Positions 51,195 to 62,149 of a stretch of DNA of 64,000 bases are shown piece by piece. The stretch is from Monodelphis domestica. Taxonomy: Eukaryota; Chordata; Mammalia; Didelphimorphia; Didelphidae. The stretch is taken from NCBI RefSeq assembly GCF_027887165.1, contig NC_077234.1:190920465-190984464 (forward strand). The letters are read 5' to 3'. Position 1 is the stretch's first letter, and the number at the start of each line of letters is the position of its first letter. The notes below the pieces were generated by a model that worked only from the letters and a program-made list of their open reading frames with translations, was not told the DNA's origin and did not search any database. The translations under genes and the position numbers were made by a program.

Positions 51195-52110
51195 TAAACC
51201 TTCCAGGTTGTCTGCTCACTTTACTTTATATCATTTCATATGTATCTTTCCAAGTTTTTTCTGTGATCATTTTGTTTGTTTTTTCTTAAGGCACAAAAGA
51301 ATTTCCACATGTAACAGTTAAAATTTAGGGGAGACTGGGGAGACTGAGGCAGGTAGAAATTAGTTTCTCTCTGCAAGGAGTATTATATTTTTTTAGAGGT
51401 TTATTGAAGATTAAGAAAATACAGGATAAGAGACACGTGTCCAGGCCATAGAGTGGCCTAGATACAACCTCACCTACATTATGAAAAAAAGCCACATCTG
51501 CCCCAAATGGAAGTCCAAGTCCCAAGAGAGCCTCCAAAGCCTTTGAATCAGCTTAAATACCTTCTAAATCTCGGCCCAGGTGAGGTTACAAGGCATTCTG
51601 GGGAAATGGAGCAAAGGCTCATGGGGATTGTAGTCCTGTATTCAAGTCTATTTTTTATATACAACAATCTTATTTCACAACTTGTTCAGCTATTCTCCAA
51701 TTGATGGCTATCCTGTCACTTTCTGGCTCTTTGTCACCACAAAATGAGCTGTTATAAATATTTTGGTACAAGTAGGACCTATCTTTGATCTCTTATGGAT
51801 ATTGCTGGGCCAAAGAGAATATGTAATTTGATGGCCCTTTGGGCATAGTACCAAACTTCTCTCCAAAATGGTTATATCAATTCACAGTATCACTTCACAG
51901 AGTCCCAATTTTTCCACATTCCCTCCAGCATTTATCATGTTCTTTTTTTGTCATAGAAATCAGCTCCATTAGGTATGAACTGGTACCTCTAAGTCATTTT
52001 AATTTGCATTTCTTTAACTAATAGTGATTTAAACCAATTTTTGATATGACTAAAGATAGTTTTAATTTCTTCATCTGATAATTGCCTTTTCATATCTTTT
52101 GATCATTTAA
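51195..52110 (-). mobile_element. Old L1 3' end, split by an LTR-like repeat
   Basis: The 3'UTR/ORF2 end reads antisense before the LTR ('ttctgtgatcattttgtttg', 'ggcacaaaagaatttcc') and continues after it ('cacaacttgttcagctattc', 'ccaattgatggctatcctgt', 'tttgggcatagtacc'). ORF2's C-terminal part extends to about 52110. The element is 5' truncated. Confidence 0.8.
51310..51663 (-). mobile_element. LTR-like repeat (family B), copy 2, nested in L1
   Basis: It is homologous over its length to 47076-47432, and its ends are defined well by the interrupted L1. The AATAAA-type signal on the minus strand is near 51405. It is 354 bp and an old fossil, younger than the L1 it split. Confidence 0.7.
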
Positions 52111-53769
52111 GGTAAAAAAAATAAAGGTATCAATGTCTTGTTTTAGGCTTCAATTTACTTTAATTCTCCTAAAAAAGGCCATTCTTAATTCAGGAAATAT
52201 TTCAACCAAATCAGATATGGTTTTTGTAACTACTAATAATCCCATTTAAATTTCAAAGCATCTGAGACTCATCTATTATTGATATTTCAGAAAAAAGAAG
52301 CCAATTATTATCAATGAAACTTATTTTTAAATTTTCTATAACCTACACACACACACACACACACATACACATATTGCAATCCACTAAAAAAATGTGACCA
52401 TATTTTCCAGACCTTTTTATTTGCCTTACGTGTGAGAGATATTGTGGAGGACTTCAAATTCCCTCCCCTCTGCTTCCTTTCATCTATTTTAATGAAATAT
52501 TAAACTTTTGTTTTTAAAAAATTAACTTCCTTTTGCTTGCCCAATTAATACTTAATAACTGTTAAATCACACATTTTCCAAAACTAAATCTTAATCATTC
52601 TCTCGTTTGCTTACTCTTCACTTTTAGAATCTAAAGGGAACTATACTTTCCTATTTTAATTTAAGAAAGCTATATTTCTAATAGTAACATATTTTCAACA
52701 TTGATTTTTAGATTGCATTTTAGACCATTAAAGTAAAAACCTTGATTAAAATATTCCTTAAAGAATAAAACTAACTTTTGCAGTTAATATATGGGTCTGA
52801 TATTAATTGTAAAGAAAAGCATGCTATTAGAGAGCAAAGAATGATATTTGAAAAAAAAAAAACTCAAACTTCAGTTAATTTACTTAGTTGAATTTACAAG
52901 CTTTTAGTTTTTAAGATCATTTTCCAATTAAAGTTTTAGTTTTAAAAGCAGGAAGGAAACTTCCTCTCTAGTTCCTGTTTCCTGAATTAAAACAAAAGTT
53001 CTTTCCACATACAGCTAAAATTCATGGAAAAGAGAGGGAGAGAGGAACTTGGGGAAAAATTGAGAAAAAGAAAATCTGCCTTTGAAATCCACACTTTCCT
53101 TCTCCCCACACTGAAAGGACCATGAAATCTATTTTGGGTGGGACATTATTAATAAATTCTGAGACTGGGTGATATACTTTTCAAGAATTAAAATGACAGG
53201 ACACATAAACCCTGATGGGGGAGGAGGGATAGATTCTATTTTCAGTTCAGGGGGTCACAGCTAATAGATTAATGGGGGGCAGTACTAAGTCTGATACATA
53301 TCTCTCCTCTTAAAGGGACATTGTCACATTAGAGTCACTGATGGAGCTGTTGGAGATTATAACTTCCCTTAGTAGAAAATGAACTTTTCTTTTTTTTTTA
53401 AATACAAATTTAGAAAAGGAAAAGAAAGAAAAATATTCTCTTTACTTGCCCTCCAAAAGGAAAAAAAAAGTTTGATTTTAAACATACATGTCAGAAGCAC
53501 TCCTTGACAAAAATCTTTCTCTTGGAGAGGGCAACTGAAATCTCACAGAAACACATTCTACAGATAGACCTCATCTTGAAATATTATGCTATAGAGACAG
53601 AGATAAAGAGAGCAGAAGACAGACAAGAACTACTTATGGAATTCCAAAGTCTTCTTGGCTAGAAATAAAGATTCTTTTTTTATGATTGCCTCTTCTACTC
53701 AAAGAAATCTTTAGCTTGTTAACTCCCATTTCCTGGTGAAATTTAAAGGAATCTCTCCCTCAAAACATT
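52111..53769. other. Unassigned stretch with an (AC)n tract
   Basis: A short AC repeat lies at 52344-52371. The block 53100-53380 is somewhat richer in GC and could be a retroelement fragment, but no family is recognised. No genes were found. Confidence 0.5.
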
Positions 53770-54340
53770 AACTTTTTGACAAAATGACAAGTATTGGAGG
53801 AGATATGAAAAATGAGGTCATTAATACACTGTTGGTAGAATTGTGAAATGGTCTGACCATTTTAGAGAGCTATATGAAATGATGCCGAAAGAGTTATGAA
53901 ATATTGTAAACCCTTTGATCCAGTAATACCATTATTAGGTTTGTTTCCTAAGGTGATCAGAGAAAAAGGAAAAGAATTTATATCTTCTAAAATATTTATA
54001 GCAGCTATCTTTGTGGTAACAAAGAACTGGAAACTGAGAGTACGCCCATCAGTTGGAGGATGGCTAAAAAAGTTGTGACATATAATTGTGATGGAATACT
54101 ACTGTAAGAAATGACAGTCAGCTTAATTTTTAAAATACGGAAAGATGTACATGAAATTATGAAGAGTGAAACAAGAGGAATCATATGCAGAAACAGAAAT
54201 GTTATTTAAAGAATAACTTGTGTATGCCCACTTCCAGAAAAAGAATTGATCAATAGAATTAAACAAGAAAAAGGTTTTATATTTATATTTTTTGGGGGTC
54301 AAATGATTCCTTCTCTAGTGTAGAGAGAGGAAGGAAGGAG
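53770..54340 (+). mobile_element. Old L1 ORF2 C-terminus and 3'UTR start
   Basis: The open piece 53896-54078 encodes MKYCKPFDPVIPLLGLFPK and IFIAAIFVVTKNWKLRVRPSVGGW, the conserved ORF2 C-terminal block. It is 5' truncated. Its 3' end faces the antisense L1 tail that begins about 100 bases on. Confidence 0.85.
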
Positions 54341-54449
54341 ATACCTGGTAATCTTAATGAAACAAATTAATTAGCTAATGCTGACTTTTAATTTGGCCAC
54401 TAGATATACCACAAAGAGTTCTGCTATCCCATTCACGCATTACAAAAAA

Positions 54450-54920
54450 AAAAGTAATTTTAAAGTTTTTATTCTCTTACAGATTCATAACCCAAACCTC
54501 CTCTTCTAGAAAGCTGTTGAGTTGAAAATTTTCTCCCTTCTGACTCTCCCTTTCTCCCTTTTCTCACTTCCTGAGATGGTAAGTAACCTGGTATTGATTT
54601 TATACGTGCAAAGATATGAAACACTTTTTTCCTTATTAGTCATTTTGTGGAAGAGATCTCAATTAAAAAACAAATAAAATGAAATACATTATATTTTAGT
54701 CTGCATTCAGATTCCATCAGTCTTTTCTCAGAGGGCAGGTGGCATTTTTCATGAGTCTCTGGGACAATCTTGGACCACTGTGTTGCTAAAAATAACTAGG
54801 TCATTCACAGCTATTCATCAAAAATATTGATGTCTTTGTGTACAGTGTTCTGGTTCTGCTCTTTTCACTTTGCATCTGTTCTCTATAGCCTACTGTAAGT
54901 GATCCATTTTAATAGAACCT
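54450..54920 (-). mobile_element. L1 3'UTR fragment
   Basis: Antisense 3'UTR landmarks: 'gtgtacagtgttctggttct', then 'gctcttttcactttgcatct'. It is 5' truncated. Confidence 0.75.
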
Positions 54921-54984
54921 ATTATTAGGTCTATTCTATTAAAGGTCCTCAATGTAAGATCAACCAAAAAAATTTAAGCTGTAA

Positions 54985-55790
54985 GCTATTAACACATTAA
55001 AAAAAACATTAAAAACACACTTGGCACATATATTTTCTTACTCAGAGAAAAAACTTTCAGGAACAGAGAAGGAACAAAATCACAATCACAGATTAGCTCT
55101 ATAGAGAGCTCTCCCCTTATGGATGAATTCTCCATTTGGGTCAAAAAAATTGAGGGGAAATCTTTGAAAAGGGTCTGAAAGTGTTGATAAAGATTTGGAG
55201 GTACAGATGCTTTCACGATTTCCAGAACTGGCAAATAAAATGCCAATAGACAGAATTTTGAGTGTGAAAAAAATCAATTCATTAACTAGGCTAGCAATAA
55301 CCAATGAAAGGATCTTCAGCACTCTCAGTGATCAAAGACCAAACCTGCTAGGTCCTGGATCATATTAATACTGGTACTATCCCTGCATCAGCTCATTTAT
55401 TCAGCCCTCTCCTGAATACCAAAAGTTGGCATCAATTGGTGGACACTTAATGAAGAGGAAAGTCAATATTTTCTGGTTTCTTCCAAATCACACCACAAAG
55501 ACAAGGGTGGCAGATATTATGAGGAGCAAGAACTAGCTCAAAATGTCCTAGTAGCCCTTGGTGAGTTAAATGGGAAGATTAAGTTAGATCTGGTTAAGTG
55601 TTTACTTCATCAGATGAAATACCTCTTATTTCAGTGGAGGTGGCCAAGGACACAAGACTACCACCCTTGGGACTATCTAGCTCAAGTCAGCTCTGTTTAC
55701 AGAGATAGCATAACTCAAATTCTTTATGTGAGGAGGGCACATCGTTGAAGATGCTCCAGTGCAAGGAATGCAAGGATGTTTTTAGGGCTA
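54985..55790 (+). pseudogene. Coding-like relic, source gene not recognised
   Basis: From about 55165 one frame reads KGSESVDKDLEVQMLSRFPE then LANKMPIDRILSVKKINSLT and RLAITNERIFSTLSDQRPNL. This has protein-like composition and is unlike nearby low-complexity frames. It continues with breaks into a segment with ASIGGHLMKRKVNIFWFLPN. Nothing matches L1, L2 or LTR sequence. It could be a decayed retrocopy of a host mRNA. No poly(A) tail was identified, so origin and limits are open. Confidence 0.35.
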
Positions 55791-57194
55791 TACAAAAATT
55801 ATTTTTAACTTAGTAAGAAAAATTAATGTTACAGGTTAATAGTAAAAATGAAATGATAAATTATTAAATTTTTTTCTCATGCATGAAGTCTATAATATCA
55901 TACTTGTATAAGTTGGATTTTTTTTTTTTGCTAAATATTAAATAGTATTCAGCCTCATTGTCTAGGCTGAATTCCATTAAGATACTGTTTTTAAAAGGCT
56001 TAATATTATTTTAAAAATATAATTACTGGTCTTCAGGATTTTTTAAAAGAACAAAACTATTGTAAATGTTAACATAGTTGTCTTACTTCTAAGTGTTGCT
56101 CCTTACATCCCAGAGATGCTAGAAAGTGAGTTATTATTAAATGTTTAGCATCAGGCAATATCAGAAATATCTACTCACACTTGCCTTTTCCCTCTTCCTA
56201 CTCATTTCTTTCTAAATTTGTCCATTTTAAGTCAAACATTAGGTTAGTGCAAAACATAAACTGTTTCTTTAGCTTGGCAGTGCCTTTTCTTGCCCACACA
56301 AACCTCTCCTGATTCTCTTTGAGGCATCTTTTTAATAGAGTTTAAGTTTCATGAAATGGCTAAACAAAATTGCACTTGGGTATAAGAAAAAACATTTAAT
56401 TTTGTTTCTTGCCAATCAGCTCTCCTCCCAGAAGCAAAACAGTTTCTTCTCTACATTTTAGAATCACCTGAAGCAAACTTCTCTTGCCTTTTATTTCTTT
56501 TAACAACTATTTCTCAAGATGTGCTCAATCTCATTACAATACCTGATCCAATATTCTCAGTCCTGCTATTTTCATCTAGTCAAGGCTCAGAGGTGTTAGG
56601 TAGTATTTTCCCCAAATGGAGAAGCATATTTGTAGTCAATGCAACCTTCCCCAACCTTCCTTTCTGGATAGCATTCCAGAATATAAATCTGCCCTATAAA
56701 CTCGGCCACAAAAGATCTACACTTGAGTGTTTGCCATTTCTTGCCAGAGAAAGAGATTTCTGTAATAGGAGAAATCCTTCAGACAATTTAGGAAAAAAAC
56801 TTAAATAATCCATAAACTGCAGACATTTTTATCTGATGACTCTAATAAGGTAGATGTAGTTATAACTAATTTCCATGCCAGAGCAGGAAACATGACTGGA
56901 TATTCTATAGCCTCTTCTCAGTTGCTTAGTCTGAGCTCATGTGCACATAAAACAGAATAGAAAATGAAGGCTATTATCTGTTGATTGTCAGATGGTACAG
57001 CACACAGAAGTGGCGTCTATAGCTACTACATAGCCCGTGATAGAGGGATGAAGAGAATACTAAAGATCTATGGATCCTCTTCTAGTCTGTGTCCCTCTAA
57101 CCCCTCAGTTTATCCCCAGCTCCTGAGTCAGAACTCTTTTCTTCCCTACAGTTTTTCTTCATTTGAACTAGAATACCCTGATTCATCTTGTTTT
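55791..57194. other. Unassigned stretch
   Basis: An open frame at 56521-56808 (95 codons) has no recognised domain. No repeat family is evident over about 1.4 kb. Confidence 0.45.
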
Positions 57195-57305
57195 AAGAGT
57201 TACAGAGTTGGGAGGTACCTCAGAGGTCATCTAGTTTAATCCACCCTTCCAAACAATTCTCTATGACATTCATGAAAACTAATCATCCAGTCTCCACTTG
57301 GAACC
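57195..57305 (-). mobile_element. CR1/L3-type LINE 3' end fragment
   Basis: The antisense CR1-family pattern is 'agttgggaggtacctcagag', then 'gtcatctagtttaatccacc', then 'atccagtctccacttggaac'. Confidence 0.65.
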
Positions 57306-57585
57306 TCCAATCAATCAATCAATCAATAATAAAGTACTTACTAAATGTTATATATATCTATCCATATTTTCCTTATTTCTACAACTAAAAGTAAGTTCTA
57401 TGAGAGTAAGTTCTCTATTGTTCTTAATTTTATTTATGTCCCTAGTGCTTAGCACTAAACCAATATTAAATACCTAATAAATATTTGTTGATTGAATAAT
57501 TATCAAGAAAATTGGTAATGATACATCAAAAGGGCCCTTAAGGAGCTAGCATTCTATGAGAGGAGAATAATGCAAGTATATGATC
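57306..57585 (-). mobile_element. L2-type LINE 3' end, interrupted
   Basis: The antisense L2 terminus (atcaatcaatcaataataaa, then 'cttactaaatgtt') stops near 57360. The expected continuation ('cccttaaggagctagcattc') resumes near 57535. The gap is filled by an L2 end of the opposite strand. Confidence 0.65.
57365..57500 (+). mobile_element. L2-type LINE 3' end in sense orientation
   Basis: Sense pattern: 'agtaagttctatgagagtaa', then 'tgtccctagtgcttagcac', then 'ctaataaatatttgttgatt'. It lies between the two halves of an antisense L2. Confidence 0.7.
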
Positions 57586-58432
57586 TCCTCCATTATGTAT
57601 TCAGTGTTTTCCAAAATTCTCAATGTAGTTTTATGTGTTGATAGCTAAAAGTTGCACTAAGATTTTACTGATTTTTGAAATACCACATTTATTCATTTAT
57701 CATTTATCTGTCTGCCCATTTATCCATCTCTCCATCTCTCATTTAGCTATCTACCTATCATCTATCTAGCTTGCGATATTTACTGCATGACCTCCTGAAA
57801 TAGCCTATTCACTTTTGAAAAACAAAAGTCATTAAAATCCTACATGGCACCTCTGGAGCCAGAGTTCAGTCATTCATAATTGTATAGGGAAAAATATCCA
57901 TGGTTTATCATTTTATCCTATTCAAATCCAGGTGAGTTTTGTTTTTCAAAAAAAAAAAAAATAAACCAATATGTAATCAGTGTCAAATACTCAATAAATA
58001 TTTAGAGCTACTAAAAATCAACCACATCAACCTGATGGAAATGTCAAATAATCACTCTTCATTAATAATATGAATTTGGCTTTGCTTGAGTCAGATTAAC
58101 TACTAAAATCTAAGTAAGTGAGCTGGAAGAGAAAGCAAGAGTAGTAATGTAGACCTTACCCAAAGTGACAGCACCACCCAGGCATAATCAACTTAGCCAG
58201 AGCGAGCTGGTGTTTACAGCAGAGATGGTCATACTCACCACTTATTTTCTCCTCTCTCCTTCTAAATGATGTAGGAAGGTTTGGGTTAGTATATTTTATG
58301 TGGCTACCAGCTGAATGTCTAGTTGTAACACTGACTGGGTTATCTACAAACCCCAGGATTTGGTGGTGGTGGTAAATTTTTAGTGACCTTGTATTATTTC
58401 ATGTGGATCAGAGCTGGGGTCTAACAAGGTTT
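57586..58432. other. Unassigned, with a degenerate ATCT/ATCC tract
   Basis: A worn tetranucleotide repeat covers about 57690-57772. No other feature is recognised. Confidence 0.45.
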
Positions 58433-58640
58433 TTTTTTTTTTTTTCCCCATAGACCTGGTAGCATCCTTTGCAGTGGTCCTGTTGATATGGTCCTGTTCT
58501 TTTACCTTCAAGCCTTCTGAATCAGGATCGTGGACAGTGGGAAGAAACCCATAAATTCGCTGGAAGGCATGAAATATCATGGTTGGTTCTTTTCTTTTTC
58601 TATTTTCTTTTTGTTTAATCACAAACTTAACAACCACTTA
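58433..58640 (-). pseudogene. Possible short retrocopy of an unidentified mRNA
   Basis: On the minus strand a frame from 58637 reads FVIKQKENRKRKEPTMIFHA then FQRIYGFLPTVHDPDSEGLK and VKEQDHINRTTAKDATRSMG. It then meets an A run (58430-58446 as T on the plus strand). A coding-like stretch ending in poly(A) is consistent with a small retrocopy. I do not recognise the protein and found no target duplication. Confidence 0.3.
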
Positions 58641-59029
58641 ATAAAATGAATGTTTCCACATGCATGTGGGCCAGAAGTGTGTAGTTACATGAAACAATAT
58701 CTCTTATGTAGTTTTTTCTTTAAAATATAATAAATTCTCCATGTAACTTTTCAAAATTATCTTGTGTATCTATATTCTTTTGGACCTTTGTTTTGTTCTG
58801 TTCTCATTTTTTCTCTGGGCTACCTGGTAAGTAATTGTAAGGAAGTTCACTTTTCCAAGAGATACAAGGTTCCTTCTCTGTGACACAAAGCTTGGCCTCC
58901 ATGACACAATAAATAGGGAAAGGGACTAGTGATTTCATTGATAGATGAATTTTCCTGATTGATAAAACTCTGTTTCTCAAAACAGATCAGGACTTCTTCT
59001 ATAAATTGGAGTTTTCCACAATTGTCCAG
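58641..59029. other. Unassigned stretch
   Basis: No feature is recognised. Confidence 0.45.
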
Positions 59030-59150
59030 GTACTTACAGGTTGAGTGATTTGCCTAGAATCAACATAGTTCATATCAGAGATGGGACTTATTAGACCCAG
59101 GTCTACTTTGTTCCCAGGCCATCTCTCTATCCACTAAAGCATACTTCCAA
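59030..59150 (-). mobile_element. MIR-type SINE fragment
   Basis: Antisense: 'gtgatttgcctagaatcaac', then 'agacccaggtctactttgtt' and 'atctctctatccactaaagc'. Confidence 0.75.
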
Positions 59151-59204
59151 ACAAAATAATTATGTTGGTAAAATTAAAAATTGAAAAACAAGAACAATAA
59201 AAAA

Positions 59205-59385
59205 CGCAAACACTGGAAAAGGACTTGATTTGGAACTTTGGGTTCAAATTAGGATTCTGTTCCTCTGGAAGTTCAGGTTGCTTGGCCTCTCTTGACCTCC
59301 CTTTCATCATCTGAAGAATGTCTTTTCTGCCTCTGAGAATTATGCTCTCATATAAAGTAATTTAGAAACCTCTATAGTAATATGT
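59205..59385 (+). mobile_element. tRNA-derived SINE (MAR1-like)
   Basis: Sense: 'ggacttgatttggaactttg', B-box-like 'gggttcaaattagg', then 'cctttcatcatctgaagaat' and 'gcctctgagaattatgctct'. Confidence 0.7.
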
Positions 59386-59389
59386 GTCA

Positions 59390-59549
59390 CATGTAGAAAG
59401 TACTTTGCCATTCATAAAATGCCTTAGACACATTCGTTCATTTAAAATAGTTTTCTGTAATAGATAGGAAACTTAGACCCAAGGTGGTAAAGTCATTTGC
59501 CAAAATCCATATAGGTCAAAAGTAGCAGAGTTTAAAATTCAAAATCGAG
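59390..59549 (-). mobile_element. MIR-type SINE
   Basis: Antisense: 'gaaagtactttgccattcat', then 'gataggaaacttagacccaa' and 'gtcatttgccaaaatccata'. Confidence 0.7.
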
Positions 59550-59755
59550 GTAGTGAGGTGTAGTAGTAAGACTGCAGAGTTTGGAGTCAGGTGACCCAAA
59601 TTCAAATCCCTCCTCTTCCATTTACTACATATGTGACCTTGGGTCAGTCACTTTAAACTTTCTGAGCCAATTTCCTAACCTTTAAATTGAAGAAGTTGCA
59701 GTAAATAGGACCTAACATCTCTTGGAATTCTCTATCAATTATTTCAAGATCCTTT
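59550..59755 (+). mobile_element. tRNA-derived SINE (MIR/MAR1-like), nearly complete
   Basis: Sense: 'gaggtgtagtagtaagactg', then 'ttggagtcaggtgacc' and a B-box-like 'aaattcaaatccct', then 'tgaccttgggtcagtcactt'. The tail is 'ctcttggaattctctatcaa'. Confidence 0.8.
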
Positions 59756-60420
59756 CCCCTGTATCATGTGTGATTTGCCAAAGACCATACTCCATGCTCC
59801 CATTATCAATTGTCATTAGGCATCCAGATAGGAGCAAAAATATTCTTTATTCTGTAGAAAATATCACAATTCTCTGCATAGTAAAGGGTCCCAGAGACAT
59901 TTCATCTAGCCTCCTACCTCCACATAAGACTATGATCAAATTCTCCCAGAAGGATAATCATTTGATTTTAAAAAAATCTTCAGAGAAAGATGATATTTAA
60001 TATCAAACAAATAATTCATAGATCGAAGGAAACCGCTTTTTTGTTTTTGTTTTTGTTTTACATGGGGGAAATATTCTATCCTTCCAAGGGTTTTTAAATG
60101 TAAGAAAAACACAGAGAACAAATCTTGCCTACTGTGAAACCCTGTAAACCAGCAGGGTAAAGTGATTCCAGTGATTCCACAAAATGTGATATATTCCTTC
60201 TCTCCCCATACGACCCCAGGAGGGAATAATTACCATATTTGTTTGATTGTTTGTTTTACTTTGGAGATTAAGAGCTTAAATAAAAATTCAAATCTCCAGT
60301 GGAAGTTTATACATTATCTATAAAAAATCATTTTCCTATGTTGTTTATTCAGAAAGAAAAGGATGACATTTTAATGTAGGATAAAAACACTGTTGTGGCG
60401 AGTCACATGATATGAAACCT
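59756..60420. other. Unassigned stretch
   Basis: No feature is recognised. A T-rich, worn TTTTTG repeat lies at 60037-60058. Confidence 0.45.
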
Positions 60421-61890
60421 GCGCACTAAGAACCCCATGTGACTGCCTCCTTGAGCCATCAGTGTAAATCAATCACAGCTCTACAGTCCACCAATCAGGT
60501 GTTCTATCACGTATCTCCAGTTCCGCCCTTCTCTGACTTGTTACTAAATCCTGCAAAGAGAGAGAGAGGAGGTTCTTTTCACTCTCTGTGTTTACACGTC
60601 TATGTGCCTCTGGCACCCCGGCTTTACTTTTGCCCTCATGTAGGTCACCAGTGCCCTCGTGAAACAATCCTCCTGGTCATTCCTCTGCAGCGGAGGTCTT
60701 GGTTCGCAGTGAGAAGAGAGATTTCAGTGGAGAAAGTGAAGGCGAAATGTTATGTGTCAGAGAAGAGAACAGACCAGCTTGTAGAGTCCTTAGATGAGGA
60801 ATTTCAGTTCCTTAAGAAATCCAAGGAAGATGAAGCAGAGCCTGAGAAGCAGAACAGCTTTCATGTAGTGATTCCCAGCTTCCATGTTTGCAGAATGGGA
60901 TCAATGAAGATATTAAAGAAAGGTTGGCTCAGCATCAGATAAAAGTAGAGCCTTAAGTGGTGGGAGAAAATGATTCCAAGGGTGAGGGAAAGGACAATCT
61001 TGAAGAAAAAGAGGAAGAAATTGATGAGGAGATGGAGTGGAGGACTTTTATGATGCACCAGCAAACACAGGAGAGGAAAAATGAGGAGCTGGAGACCATG
61101 AAATTGGAGGATGAAGAGCATTCTGGTGAAGACTCAGAATAAAAGTCTGAATATGAAGGATATAGATAGTGAGGGTGAAATGGAACCTTACCTCAAGCCA
61201 GTCTTCATTCAAAAGAAGGCCGGTGTAATAGATTACACCAAGCACTATACCAGAAAGAAGTGAAACAGGAAGCAAAACAAATATCTGAAGAGAGATTCAA
61301 GTATAGCCTCAAGATTGTGGAATAAGAGCCAAAGAAGGAACTGGAGAAAAATCAACATTCCTTTGCTGCCCTTGGTGTACCCACTATAGATGATGAGTGC
61401 TGGTGAGGAGAAGTATGAGACATGGAAAAATGCAGGAACAAAAAGAATCAGATAAAACAGAAAAGATGTAGGAGAGTTGCAAAGGCAGAGGAAGAAAGAG
61501 GAAATTAACTCCCAGAAAATGGCAGTTGTCAGGAGCAATTACAAGTTCTTGCAGTACTTCCACTGGGAGTTTTCTTCAGGAATGCAGGTGAAGTATACAA
61601 GAGAGATTTCAGTGCTCTCACCTTGGAGGATCATTTCAACAAGACTACTCTTCCCAAAGTTATGAGGATTAGATAGAACCAAATACACCCACTTTGTGGA
61701 TAAAGACATTACTTCCTTTGATTCAGCTTGGAGTCAAAAGAATGTCCCAAATACCAAGGTATGCAAGTCAAAAAGGAGCAAAAGTACATGTATTTGAGAG
61801 ACCATGAGTAAGAATAGGAAAACCACCTAGGATTCAACTATCTTCTTCCTTGACTATGGACACGGGGAAGTCTGTTCTTGCTTTATTTTT
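60421..61890 (+). pseudogene. MFAP1: Processed pseudogene of MFAP1 (spliceosome-associated protein)
   Basis: It is intronless and follows MFAP1 from end to end. The start region at 60638 matches MSV-SALMKQ with a frame break. Then come EISVEKVKAKCYVSEKR, DEEFQFLKKSKEDEAEPE, acidic blocks (EEKEEEIDEEMEW, QQTQERKNEELETMKLEDEE), and a PYLKPVFIQKK-like stretch. The best conserved C-terminal part reads VYKRDFSALTLEDHFNKTTLPKVM, and the end KNRKTT is followed by TAG at 61828-61830. Many frameshifts and stops make it non-functional. MFAP1 is a conserved pre-mRNA splicing factor. The 5' 220 bases carry a CCAAT box (60491) and a GC-box-like ccgccc (60523), so they may be 5'UTR or copied promoter-proximal sequence. 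The copy runs straight into an L1 3' tail. Confidence 0.9.
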
Positions 61891-61894
61891 TTTT

Positions 61895-62110
61895 TCAAGG
61901 TTACTTATGCAGTGATTGCATGTGTAAAATCTATATTAGATTGCTTTTGCTTACTGTACCAAATTGGGGGAAAGGAGAGGGAGGGGGAGAGAGCATCAGG
62001 CTAGTAGACAGTGGAAGGGAGAGAATTTGGAATTCAATTTTTTTTTAATGAATGTTAATTGTTTTTGTGTGTTATTGGGCAAAAAAATACATTTTTATCA
62101 AAAAAAAAAA
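61895..62110 (+). mobile_element. L1 3' tail with poly(A)
   Basis: The sense 3'UTR end is 'gtgtaaaatctatattagat', then 'tgcttttgcttactgtacca', a G-rich run, and a final A tail at 62100-62110. The first of these blocks also occurs in the old L1 at about 33910. It directly follows the MFAP1 copy on the same strand. Confidence 0.75.
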
Positions 62111-62149
62111 GATTGCTCCTGTAGAACCTCCATGTTCTCTCCCTCCCAC

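Noticed and set aside
56240-56262. Resemblance to a mariner/MADE1 terminal repeat (ttaggttagtgcaaaa)
   Set aside because: Only about 16 bases match and no partner inverted repeat or TA-bounded element was found.
56521-56808. 95-codon open frame
   Set aside because: No recognisable domain, no splice or poly(A) context, and no coding-like features beyond length.
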